DNA from: Myxocyprinus asiaticus
Lineage: Eukaryota > Chordata > Actinopteri > Cypriniformes > Catostomidae
NCBI RefSeq assembly: GCF_019703515.2
Contig: NC_059385.1
Coordinates: 35,046,501-35,110,500 of the forward strand
DNA length: 64,000 nt
Reading direction: 5' to 3'
The notes beneath the pieces were generated by a model that saw only the letters and a list, made by a program, of their open reading frames with translations, was not told the DNA's origin and did no database searches. Every line of letters begins with the position of its first letter. Position 1 is the stretch's first letter. The translations under genes and the position numbers were made by a program. Positions 13,373 through 23,703 of the stretch are shown piece by piece.

Positions 13373-13653
13373 CCATAACTTACTCAGCCCGTCAACTTTA
13401 TAAAAGACGTCCTTTATGTGAGCATGTAGATATTTTGCGGTCATCCATAGTGTCCACTCTCAATCTGGCCGGAAACTTCAGTGTAAAAAAGATCTTCTGT
13501 CAATGCAAAAGTTTCTTGGAGCCACAAAACAAACTCCAGCCGCTAGGCGGAGCCAGCGCAAAAAGAAACAAAAATGGCACCCAGCTTCCTCAGATAATAC
13601 AGTGCCTGAACCGCGAGTCAGTCCACTAATATAAGAAACATCAAATGGCTTAC
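12650..13653 (-). repeat. L1-A inter-ORF spacer with repeated CTAGGCGG motif
   Basis: Spacer between ORF1 and ORF2. A motif reading (minus) CCGCCTAGCGGCTGGAGTTT with variants recurs near 12950, 13030, 13170, 13250 and 13530. At 13435-13500 it also contains a partial second copy of the end of ORF1. It includes a poly-A run at 13340-13368. The same arrangement is seen in L1-E and L1-F. Confidence 0.75.
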
Positions 13654-14476
13654 TCACTCCAATGTATTTATGAAGGAGAGTGCCAGTTTTGGACAAGTAA
13701 ATACTTTGCGACCATTCTTTGTTTCTATTCTCAGTTTGGCCGGAAACATCAGAGCAAACGAGATCTTTTTCTGATGTAAGAGTTTCTTGCATTCCTTGAA
13801 CCGATCGCGTTTCTCTCTTGTGGAATTCGCAAAGTCCGGGAACAAGAGAATATTATGGTTCTTCCAGATTACGGCGATGGAAACAAAATTCTCTGAGTTG
13901 TTTACAAGAGTGACAGAAGTTGAAAAACGAATCGATTATCTTGAGTCATCGGAAAGGGAATTATCCGCTAATCCTCCCGCGTCCAAAACAGATTTAGAAT
14001 TAATTTCGGAGAAACTGGAATATTTTGAAAATATGAGCCAAAGGAATAACATACGAATTGTTGGAATTCCTGAGCATGAAAAGGGCAGGGATATGGTGAA
14101 ATTCCTGAACGAGCTCTTCCTGAGTCTGCTCGACATAACAGGCCATAAACTGGAAATCGAGCGAGTTCACAGATCTGCTGAGGGAGACAGGCTTCGATGC
14201 ATTCTGGCCAAATTTCTGAGATCATCCGATAAAGATCTCGTGTTGCGCCAGGCGAGGAGCAAAGGGAAGCTGATCGACGTATTACAGCGAGATCTTCCAA
14301 GTCAGCAAGAACCTTCGTCAACATCACCGACATGTTGGACAACTGACGCTGAATTTCTTCTCCTGACGTGCTTCCCAAATCGTGTCTCCGATCCACAGTC
14401 CCGTCAGAGGCCTCAGCTTGAACATGTAAGTGTTTTTAATGTCTCCAGAATCTGAGAATTTTGACTTCTTTGCCAT
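13654..14476 (-). pseudogene. L1-A ORF1 with an inverted middle
   Basis: ORF1 is the RNA-binding partner protein of the L1 particle. On the minus strand the start region MAKKSKFS (ATG at 14476) and the C-terminus FPDFANSTREKRDRFKECKK through INTLE (13845-13654) are in normal orientation. The middle, 13868-14270, is reversed: its coiled-coil and RRM-like part (RIDYLESSERELSANPP, RNNIRIVGIPEHEKGRDMVK) reads on the plus strand. The inversion destroys the protein. The plus-strand open frame at 13787-14455 is a by-product of it. Confidence 0.88.
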
Positions 14477-14621
14477 ATTTACCTTAAAGAGCAAGTATGT
14501 AATTGGATGTATCGAATCTAACCAGATTATAACATGAAAATAATAATAAAAAAAAAACTAGCAAAGTTCGTGGAGCTCGTGTTTCACACGTCTGCTTCTC
14601 GCATGGTGTCCCCGGACCTCC

Positions 14622-17600
14622 CTTCCATCCTCTTTTAAAACAACCTTTCTGGCGATCAAAACACTGCTTAGGACCCAATTTTTTATGTGTTTATCCCCTA
14701 TATTGATGACTGCCCCATCGCCTAAAATATAGAGTCTGGTGCAAAATGCAATTTGAGTGCACAATACCTCACACAAAAAACAGAACCTTTAACCAAAATT
14801 CTATGGATCTTAACACAACACCAAAAAACATGGGTTGTGTCTCCATCCTCTGATTGGCATCGCCAGCAGGTGGGTGTGTCTTTAAGACCAAGCCAATACA
14901 AACTAGAGGGGGTCCAATAGAATAGATGTAAAATCTTGAATTGCATAAGGCGCACCCTTGCATCTCCAGATGCAGACTTGATGTTTTTTAGAATTCTAGC
15001 CCACACTCCCTCCTCCAACATCAAATTTAAATCTTTCTCCCATAATCTCTTGAGAAAAGTTGAAGCTCCGTCCCCCAGACTCTGAATTAGCAGGGAGTAA
15101 TACACTGATGCCTCATGACCTTTTCCAAAAGCAGTAATCACCACTTCCAGAGTATCTGCTGCTTTAGGGGGGTGTATGCTACTCCCAAAAACAGTACAGA
15201 GCAGGTGGCGCAACTGTAAATACCAAAAAACTGAGATCTGGGAATTCCAAAATGTTGAGCCAAATTACCAAATGATCTCAACACTCCACTCTCATATAGG
15301 TCACTGAGTGTATTAACCTCCCTCACAATCCACTCTGACCAGCAGAAAGGGGACTTATTAATACATAATTTTGGGTTCAGCCATATGCTTGAGGCAACAT
15401 TTAACTAAATGTCCGAATTAAACACTCTGGACACTTTTGTCCATACCGAGTACAAATGCGAGATAATGGGATGTAACTTAACTTCTCTGATTAGTTTGAT
15501 AGAAAGGCTTTGCAATGGCGAAATAGGGGCAAGAACTTCCTGTTCAATACAAATCCAGGGAGGGGCTCTCTCAGGTGGAAGTGTCCAATGAGCCAAATGT
15601 CTGAGACCGAATGCATAATAATAAAACAAAATCATGGGTAGGCCTAGCCCGCCTTTGTCAATCGGCCTATGCAACTTACTGAAATGTAATCTGGGACTTT
15701 TACCATTCTAAATGAAGGACTTCACTATGCTATCAAATTGCTATAAATAAGAGAGGGGGTCATCTATAGGGAGAGACTGTAGCAGGAAGTTGCATTTTGG
15801 AATACAATTCATTTTAATAACATTAACCTTCACAATCATCGATAAATGTAATGAAGCCCACCTGCCCACATCGCTCGAAAACCTTTTTATTAAAGAGTCA
15901 AAATTAATTCTAACTAAATCACACAAATTTGCTGGGAATAAAATCCCCAAATACTCAATGCCCTGTTTGGGCCACTAGAAGGCACCTGGCTGAAAAGCCG
16001 TTACAGGGCAGTACGCTGTCAGAGCCAAAGCTTCGGATTTAGACCAATTAACTCTGTATCCCGAGAACTTAGAAAAGGAATTAATAATTCTGTGGAGGCA
16101 AGGAATAGATCTAGTAGGGTCGGAGACGAATAATAAAATATCATCTGCGTATAGCAAAAGCTTATGTGCCACACCTCCTGCCATCAGCCCCTGGAAAATC
16201 ATCCTCCTTTCTTATCGCAGCTGCTAATGGTTCCAGGGCAAGACAGAACAATAATGGCCTGCCGGGTGCCCCTATCCAGAGTAAAATAATCTGAAATTAA
16301 TCAATTTGTTTGTACCGCTGTACTGGGTGTCTATAAAGTAACTTAATCCAACCAATAAAAGTATTCTGAACCTGTACATTTCCAAAATCTTAAAAAGATA
16401 ATCCCATTCTACCATATCAAACGCATTTGCAGCATCAAGTGAGATGGCAGCAACCAGAGTCTGATCATTCGCCATTGACCACATGATATTTATGAAACGC
16501 CTAAGTTTATCAGAAGAGCTACAGTCCTGAATAAACCCCACCTGATCTATATGTATATGAGATGTCATAACTTTACTTAATTGGTTAGCCAAAATTTTTG
16601 ACAATATTTTAACATCTAGCTGCATCAGGGAAATTAGACATTAACTCTTACACTTGCTCGCAAGATAGAATTCTTTAAAAGCATTATTAATATCAATGGC
16701 TGAGGTAAATATTTCACCACCAGCAGATTTCACTGAGGGAATGGTAGAAAAAGACTCTCTCTGCTTTATATATCTAGCCAGAAGTTTTCCTGCCTTGTCC
16801 CCGACTCAAAATATGACTGTCTTGCCCTGAATAGCCAAAACTCCACCTTCCGCGACAAAATAGTATTATATCTGTATTTCAATTGGGTCAGTTCTCTGAG
16901 GCCATCAGATGACATTCGGTGCCTCAGCTCTGCCTCAGCACTTTTAATATTCCCTTCCAACTCCACGAGTTCTCGTGCTTTGGATTTTTTGGTGAATGAG
17001 GCATATTGTATGATCCGGCCCCTAAGAACCGCCTTAAGTGTCTCCTAAGCCACACCCACAGAGGATGCTGAGGACCAGTTGGTTTCCATATAAACACTGA
17101 TTTTAGCCTTTAACATTTGTTGGAATTCAGGATTTTGCAAAAGGGATACATTAAAGCCTATACTATATGATTTCCTTTTCTCCATATGTGGCAATACCTC
17201 TAAACACACCAGGGCATGATCTGAGGCTAAAATGTTTCCAATTGAGCAATCAACAACAGATGAAATGTGGGACTTGGATATCAAATAAAATTATTCTAGA
17301 GTAAATCTTATGGACTGATGAAAAAATGTATAGTCCCTACCAGACAGGTTCAAAAGTCTCCAAATATCTGTAAGACCAAGATTTTTACACATCATGTGAA
17401 GCGTCAGTATTGCTCTAGGGGGTTTGCACACTTCTGCTTCACTTTAATCAAGGACTGAGTCCATCAAAAGATTAAAGTCTCCTCCCAATATTATATCATG
17501 AGGGGTGCCAGCGCCTTGCAACATCCCTTCAACATCTATAAAATAAACCCTGATCATCAACGTTAGGTGCGTAAATATTAGCCAAAATAATTTACCCCTG

Positions 17601-17928
17601 AATTTCTGCTAAAACAATAATGACTCTTCCTAATTTATCTTTAATCTGTTTGAGACATTTGAATTGTAGATGCTTACTTATCAGTGTAATGACTCCCCTG
17701 CTCACTTATCAGTGTAATGACTCCCCTGCTCTTACTTGAGCCAGCACTAAAGAAAACATGTCCACCCCATATCTTCCCAAATTTTTCAGCTTCCTTCGGG
17801 GAAAGATATGCTTCTTGAAGAAACACAATATCATATTTCTTACATTTAAGAAAAGAAATAACCTTCCTTCTTTTTATGGGGTGCCCCAACCCATTCATAT
17901 TCCACATGGAGAGAGACAATCCACTCAT
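14622..17928 (-). pseudogene. L1-B ORF2 (endonuclease-RT), main block
   Basis: Starts at the ATG at 17928 (MSGLSLSMWNMNGLGHPIKR). Endonuclease motifs: QEAYLSPKEAEKFGKIWGG (usual QETH altered) and ASDHALVCLEV (about 17230). The RT retains the intact box LLYADDILLF (about 16150). Tx1/L1-type C-terminus with CWRCQSEDGDTTHVFW near 14855. Defects are a frameshifting 28-bp duplication at 17676-17728, loss of about 0.4 kb at about 16660 between the endonuclease-RT linker and the RT, and many stops. It continues at 8276-8087 after the nested L1-A. Confidence 0.88.
17676..17728. repeat. 28-bp tandem duplication in L1-B ORF2
   Basis: ACTTATCAGTGTAATGACTC at 17676 recurs at 17704, both followed by CCCTG. 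The offset of 28 bp shifts the endonuclease frame. Confidence 0.9.
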
Positions 17929-18307
17929 ATTAACATTTTACATTTTGACATATGAGAAAAAATAGATTGTGTGTCAAAAACAAAATTATAAGGACCACAT
18001 TCAAACATTAGTGCAACAATCAAACCCCGAACTTCCCCAGAACCAAACAAATAGAAAAAAGAAAATGTGCGTATTAACCCCGTGCACGACAGCGCCTCCA
18101 TCCCTCTAAACTTAAACAGTCCATGTACGCCTACGAGAGCCCCCGCGACAACTTTGCCGTCGGATTGCTCAAGTCCAGTGTTTCTATACAAATTTTTTGA
18201 GAGAGAATTACACAACAAAAGATAATCTATAAAACAAACTCCAGCCAACAGGCAGAATAAACACAAAGAGCGTGTATATTCATCCACAAAGCTGTCCTGA
18301 AGGTGTG

Positions 18308-19486
18308 TTACTCCACAAAACAAACTCCAGCCTTGAATCGATCACGTTTCTCTCTTGTTGAATTCGCAAAGTCTGGGTACAAGAAAATGCTGCAGTTCTT
18401 CCAAAAAAGCCTTCCTTTACTCCTCGCCTCACATAACACAAGAACTTTATCAGATGATCTCAGAAATTTGGCCAGAATTGGCCTCTCTCCCTCAGCAGAG
18501 CGCCGAGCCGGATCCCTGTGAGCTCGCTTGATTTCCAGCTTATGGCCTGTTATGTCAAGCAGATTCGGAAAGAGCCCGTCCAGGAATTTCACCATATCCT
18601 GACTCTCTTCGGCCTCAGGAATTCCGACGATTTGGACATTATTCCGCCGGCTATGGTTCTCCATGTCTTCCAACTTCTTCCAGACACGCTCCAAATCCAC
18701 CTTGGTCACTAGCAGATTAGCAGATAATTCCCTCTCCGATGACTCCAGATAATCGATAATCAATCCCCCACTCTTGTAACCACCTCAAAGAATTTCGTCT
18801 CCATAGCAGTGATCAATCGACGTATTACAGCAAGATCCTCCAAGTCAGCAACGATCTTCATCAGCATTGCCGACATGTTCAACATCTCTCGCCGAATTTC
18901 CCTCATTTCTCTGATCAAATTGACTCCCTGGCTCGGGGCCTTCTCTGGGGTGTCAGCTTGAGCACGTAAATATCTTTTAATGTCTCCACAGCCCGAGGAT
19001 TCTTTTTTTTGGGGGGGGGGGGATTTTTCCCCTTTTTCTCCCAATTTGGAATGCCCAATTCCCAATGCGCTCTAAGTCCTGGTGGTCGCATAGTGATTTG
19101 CCTCAGTCTGGGTGGCGGAGGACGAATCCCAGTTGCCTCCGCGTCTGAGACAGTCAACCCGCGCATCTTATCACGTGGCTTGTTGAGCGCGTTGCCACGG
19201 AGACATAGCGCGTGTGGAGGCTTCACGCCATCCACCGCGGCATCCGCGCTCAATTCACCATGCGCCCCACTGAGAACAAACCACATTATAGCGACCACGA
19301 GGAGGTTACCCCATGTGACCCTACCCTCCCTAGCAACCGGGCCAATTTGGTTGCTTAGGAGACCTGGCTAGAGTCACTCAGCACGCCCTGGGTTCGAACT
19401 AATGAACTCCAGGGGTGGTAGCCAGCGTATTTTACCACTGAGTTACCCAGGCCCCCCGAGCCCGAGGATTTTTAATTCTTTGACAT
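18308..19486 (-). pseudogene. L1-B ORF1, split by a SINE
   Basis: The ATG is at 19486, followed by an early stop (fifth codon TAA). After the SINE (19002-19458) the frame resumes at AVETLKDI/GDIKRYLRAQADTPEKAPS. The coiled-coil region includes MSAMLMKIVADLEDLAVIRR and IDYLESSERELSANLL. The RRM-like core is RRNNVQIVGIPEAEESQDMV (about 18620), then ILAKFLRSSDK and FLYPDFANSTREKRDRF. The C-terminus is fused by a deletion to spacer sequence (AGVCFVE). Pseudogene. Confidence 0.85.
19002..19458 (-). mobile_element. tRNA-derived SINE (HAmo-like), copy 1
   Basis: About 457 bp, inserted in ORF1 of L1-B. Read on the minus strand it starts with a tRNA-like head: GGCCTGGGTAACTCAGTGG (A box), then a B box AGTTCGAACCC, followed by a long unique body, and ends in an A/C-rich tail (plus 19003-19022). 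The 12-bp duplication AGCCCGAGGATT lies at 18990-19001 and 19459-19470. From memory the head and body resemble the cyprinid HAmo SINE family; I could not search. Transcribed by RNA polymerase III in active copies. Confidence 0.85.
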
Positions 19487-19627
19487 ACTGTTCTCCTAGA
19501 ACAGTTATGGAAAAGAGTGTATCGAATCTCACCGGTTTATGTCATTAATAGTGTTAAAACTAGCAAAGTGCACAGAGCTCGCCGTTCACACGTCCGAACC
19601 TCGCATGGTGTCACGTGACTCCCCACC

Positions 19628-19643
19628 AAGTCAGGGTATCTCT
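19628..19643. repeat. Right target-site duplication of L1-B
   Basis: Exact partner of 7882-7897. Confidence 0.93.
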
Positions 19644-20442
19644 ATAAAATATCAGCAAAATATAAGTTCACATTTTCATATAATACATGAGAGAGAGAAA
19701 GATAATGTCTTGCTGTCCATGATGTAGGGCTATACCCATTGCCCTCTAACATAAAGACTACCCAGTATAATATTTGAGGCATAACAGAAGTGGATAGAAA
19801 TGGAGGTGAAATTGGGGTGGTAGGATGCCAGAAAAATTGTTAGTGAGGTATGCAGCTGTTTAAATTTACCTTCGCCTTGTGATTGACAGAAGATGAACAA
19901 CAAATTATTCAGGACTAACAGTAGACTAACAGTATCAACTCCTGAATGCTCTTTTTGAGTATGTCATCATATTCAATTGCTTCCTGTTTTTCTGAGTGAT
20001 TTCATCTGTTTATAGACAAATGTTTATCCACCATAATTGCTCGGAATTACTGTGTGTGGGTTGAAGCATTACCTTCTGTAATGGTATAGAGTTCGCAAAT
20101 ATCCCTGAGGACTGAGCCCACCCAAACATGAATCTTGCACACCCAGTCAAAAATTAGGCAAACACGGAAGGCCTATTAAATCAATAATTTATTTTTATTT
20201 GTTTTACAATCCATGCATTGGTTAAAAGCAGTTTGGGGATGGACTGTGTGTTGCACACTTTGAGGGTGTGCTGTAGACCACCCCAACCAATCGCAAAATA
20301 GCACCAGAAATAGGTAGTATTTTTCTATTATGTCATCGGGTGAAAGTATTGCAACGCCACGTTCTACTCTCAGGAGGCAGCTGCTGCAAACCAGCATAGG
20401 TTTTTGGATGCCCTTCAAGAAGCCTGGTGGTGCTTCTAGCTA

Positions 20443-20446
<4 letters not shown>
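19644..20446. other. Intergenic, nothing recognised
   Basis: Non-coding, AT-rich. No exon, known repeat end or RNA gene that I can support. Confidence 0.5.
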
Positions 20447-20490
<44 letters not shown>

Positions 20491-20493
20491 TTG
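20447..20493. repeat. (TTA)n microsatellite
   Basis: About 15 TTA/ATT units. The poly-Tyr and poly-Ile frames across it are artefacts. Confidence 0.95.
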
Positions 20494-21901
20494 TTATTCT
20501 TCTTTTAGCTATTGTTAATGTACCACAGGCTCCCTCTTTCCTAGCTCCCACTCATCAGATAACTTCCTCCACCTCAGCTCCCCAAAATCACACTGCGGGT
20601 GCTAGCAAAATATTGGACCTGAATTCTAATACACCATCTGTCTGTCTGTCTGTCAGTCTATCTATCTATTATCTAGCTAGCTGTATAGCTAAATTGATGT
20701 ATATTTACTTAAATTATTTTATGCATGCATAGTTTTACAAGTAAATATAACAAAACCCCTGCCTTACTACCCAACAAAGCTCAAACTCATTAACTACGCC
20801 AGCACTGAAACACATCTGTCACAGGACAGATCAGTCTAAGAGAGCTGATTTCAGTCATAACTCAGTTTTGCATTTTGTCTTTGTAGGGCAGTATAATTGC
20901 TAATTACATTTCCATTTTACCAACTAATCAGAAAAGTGAAAGAGAAAAAATCTTCATCATCATCATAATAATTTATTAATTAGTTCCTCTGTAAGCAGTT
21001 CCCATCTGTGTTCAAATTTTAGGTTTTTAATCTTATATGTTATTGGTCTCCCCATCTAATATGTTTCCTTCCACTCCATCTTGTATTAATTCTTGATATT
21101 ACTTCTCTCCACTCCATCTTTGCATTTATGGGGACTCTGACTTGTCTTTGTAATTTGCTTTAAAGCTGCCATTTTAATGACTCTGAAAGTGTATTGCAGT
21201 AATTTATTTCTTTGTTATGAAGGTATCATTCCTAGAATGAGATTGTCAGGGACTCAGGGCCCACTTCAATCTTATGATTATATGTTTATCTATTTTTTAT
21301 TTCTTTATTTCAATTTCAAGAGCCGGGCCTGTAAGAAGCTCTAGGATTATTTACATTTGACAGATAAACGCCGAAATAGTGAATAAAAAATACGTTTGAT
21401 TGAAGGCTGCGTAACTAAAACTCAACTCAAAATGACGTCAGAATGTAACGCCGCTTGACATGAGTGGCCTTTGTTCGCTTGTTTATAGCGCCATCTGCTG
21501 GACCAAATGTGATTGTACTGTTTTTGCTCATACACTGAACTTTATTTAGTGTTGTTTGCGTTAGAACTGAATTTGATATTAGTTTATGCCATTTATTTAT
21601 TCGGAAAGTTATAATTTCTCAATACAATAACATTTAAATAATACTATATGTACAATGCATCATGATGATATAGTTAATTTTGAGGTCAAAATAAATACTG
21701 TGTAGGTAATAGACACATTGTTTGAGACAAAGGAATTTAACCTGTATAAATACAAAACACGATAAGGGTGACATAGAGCTTCCACAATGATAAATGAAAA
21801 ACATTAAACGCTCGCTAAATAACACAATCATTCATCCAAATATGTACATAAAAAAGCAGAGGCTGAAATGAACTATGAAAGAGTCAAAATTCTCATTTAG
21901 A
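20494..21901. other. Intergenic, short simple repeats only
   Basis: Contains short (TCTG)n/(TCTA)n runs at about 20638-20675. The stretch 20960-21330 looks like old repeat-derived sequence, but I cannot assign it to a family. No coding exon recognised. Confidence 0.5.
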
Positions 21902-22289
21902 AACACACACACACACACACACACACGTTGGTGCAGCTATCATTATGAGGACTCTCCATAGACAATGATTTTTATACTGTACGAACTATAGATTCTATCC
22001 CCTAAACCTAACCCTCACAGAAAACTTTTAGCATTTTTACATTTTCAAACATCGGTTAGTATGATTTTTAAGCGATTTGAATTATGGGGACACTAGAAAT
22101 GTCCTCAAACCACATTTATAGCATAATACCCTTGTAATTACCAGTTTGTAACTAAAAAAAAAAGTCCTCGTAAACCACTTAAACCTGCCCACACACACAC
22201 ACGTTGGTGCAGCTATCATTATGAGGACTCTCAATAGACATAATGATTTTTATACTGTACGAACTATAGATTCTATCCCTGCCCCCCCC

Positions 22290-22323
<34 letters not shown>
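21902..22323. repeat. (CA)n-flanked dispersed repeat, two partial tandem copies
   Basis: Two (CA)n runs, at 21902-21926 and about 22190-22201, are each followed by the same sequence beginning GTTGGTGCAGCTATCATTAT and running through TACTGTACGAACTATAGATT. A third, longer (CA)n run closes the block at about 22288-22321 after a C tract. Copy 1 is about 290 bp; copy 2 is cut short at about 100 bp. Confidence 0.85.
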
Positions 22324-22324
<1 letters not shown>

Positions 22325-22914
22325 AAACGGATAATATGATTGGTTAGCAAGTATCCAATCGCGTCTGAAATGAGCGTTCTGATTGGTGGATCAGCTTAGT
22401 CGGACTGTCTGGCCTGCCAGTGCCATCAGTTGTGCTCCTGTCTACCGCAGCTCCGTGCGCGTTTAGAGAAACTCTCTGTACAATTTTTAAAATAATAATA
22501 ATAATTAAAAACACACACACACACTTCACTCAACGGTGCTGCGACATCGCGTTATAAGATAGAAAAAGTTGCCTACTCGTTGTTCTGGCGGCCATACGTA
22601 TCATCACATATTTCAGGTGGGCACACGCAAAATCCTAAGAAAGATAGGTAGGCATACGGCGTATGCCCTAGACTACACTACTGGTGGTGTTTATATCTGC
22701 AGCAGTGAGCTCATGTCTACACACACTGATTCTAAAGTGACTGTTCCTAATGATGTCCTCCGGCGTTCCCATGGTGACAGGCTGCATGATAAATGTGAAT
22801 GGAATGAATGCGCGATCCACTGTGATGCTTCTTTCACACGATCATCACAGGTCTGGTTCTCGCAATTCATGAAATTAATACAATGACACAACGCATTTGA
22901 TAAAAACAATATGG
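22324..22914. other. Intergenic, no gene recognised
   Basis: Moderately GC-rich unique-looking sequence with a (CA)n run near 22509-22523. The plus-strand open frame 22569-22886 has no recognisable domain, so I do not call it a gene. Confidence 0.45.
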
Positions 22915-23215
22915 AATAGAAAAGTATGGAATAGGACAGAATAGAAACATGGAAATTTGCAGGCAAAAATGTCATCAGCCATTTAAGGACAGAATATAGA
23001 ATAGAATAGAAACATGGAGAAATTTGCAAGCAAAATTATAATTGAACATAACAACAGAATATAAAATAGAATAGAATAGAAACATTGAGAAATTTGAAAG
23101 CAGATTTTTCATTAGACATACAATAACAGAAAATAAAATAAGACTGAATAGAAACAAGGAGAAATGTGCAAGCAAAATGTCATTGGTCATGTGATAACAG
23201 AATAGAGAATAGAAT
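22915..23215. repeat. Minisatellite with about 70-bp units
   Basis: Four degenerate units, each containing AGAATAGAATAGAAAC-like sequence, then a GGAGAAATTTGCAAGCAAAA-like block, then a T-rich segment and ATAACAGAATA. Units begin near 22930, 22990, 23060 and 23130. Divergence between units is considerable. Confidence 0.8.
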
Positions 23216-23703
23216 AAACTAAACTTTAATAAAAGTTTAATGTAAAAATGGATGAAAACAAATAAGAGGTAAAAATTAATCTATGAAATATATTTATTTT
23301 TAAGAATTGGTTTTGCATAAAATAACTTAAACTGTTTTCGGCAGATTTTTCTTCTTCTTCTGGTGGCACACAGGAACAAAACATCTGAACTTTAATTATT
23401 GTGTACTGTATTTTTCTCTTTTCAGCTCAATGTTGTCTGGTACCAGTATTCATCGACATACAAGACAAGTAATGTCCATATGAAGACACAAGGCTTAATC
23501 CATCAACACCTCTGATTGCCGAAAATGGAGAAGAAAAAAGGAAGATGGTATACATAATATACAGCAGTCCTGTCCCTGTTCTGAAAACAGGCTCCACTGT
23601 AAGGTGCTGCCTCTGCACATGCTCAGTGTGTCTCCCCATCACATCACTCACAGTCAAACATGCACTGCCCTTCTGCCTACGCTGACTGCCTACAGGACTC
23701 GAT
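23216..23703. other. Intergenic, nothing recognised
   Basis: Unique-looking AT-rich sequence between the minisatellite and the foldback element. No exon supported. Confidence 0.45.

Larger units (their letters stand above)
8277..14621 (-). mobile_element. L1-A: inner L1-type LINE, near full length
   Basis: Two-ORF LINE on the minus strand inserted into ORF2 of L1-B. The 16-bp duplication CTTCCATCCTCTTTTA flanks it (8261-8276 and 14622-14637). Order along its sense: 5' UTR (about 14621-14477), ORF1 (14476-13654), repeat-rich inter-ORF spacer (13653-12650), ORF2 (12649-8489), 3' UTR. The insertion junction on its sense strand reads TTT/TAAAAG, matching the TTTT/AA preference of L1 endonucleases. 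It carries a solo LTR (9928-10299), a poly-A run in the spacer (13340-13368) and an inverted ORF1 segment. Dead. Confidence 0.93.
7898..19627 (-). mobile_element. L1-B: outer L1-type LINE, split by L1-A
   Basis: Non-LTR retrotransposon on the minus strand, 5' end at 19627 and 3' end at 7898. Its 3' UTR and last 60 codons of ORF2 lie at 7898-8276; the rest resumes at 14622 or 14638 after the inserted L1-A. The 3' end carries CAATAAAAA on the minus strand. The 16-bp flanking duplication proves a single insertion event. Besides L1-A it contains a SINE (19002-19458), a 28-bp tandem duplication (17676-17728) and an ORF2 deletion of roughly 0.4 kb near 16660. Not active. Confidence 0.93.

Noticed and set aside
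13787..14455. Plus-strand 222-codon open frame resembling an L1 ORF1 protein
   Set aside because: It is a chimera made by the inverted segment 13868-14270 joined to antisense sequence at both ends, not a separate gene.
20330..20732. Open frames with poly-Tyr or poly-Ile runs
   Set aside because: Produced by the (TTA)n microsatellite.
22569..22886. 105-codon plus-strand frame in relatively GC-rich DNA
   Set aside because: No recognisable family and no matching splice signals; could be chance.
21902..23215. Regular repeats considered as a CRISPR-like array
   Set aside because: Units are diverged, adjoin (CA)n runs, have no unique equal-length spacers and are in an animal genome; they are a dispersed repeat and a minisatellite.
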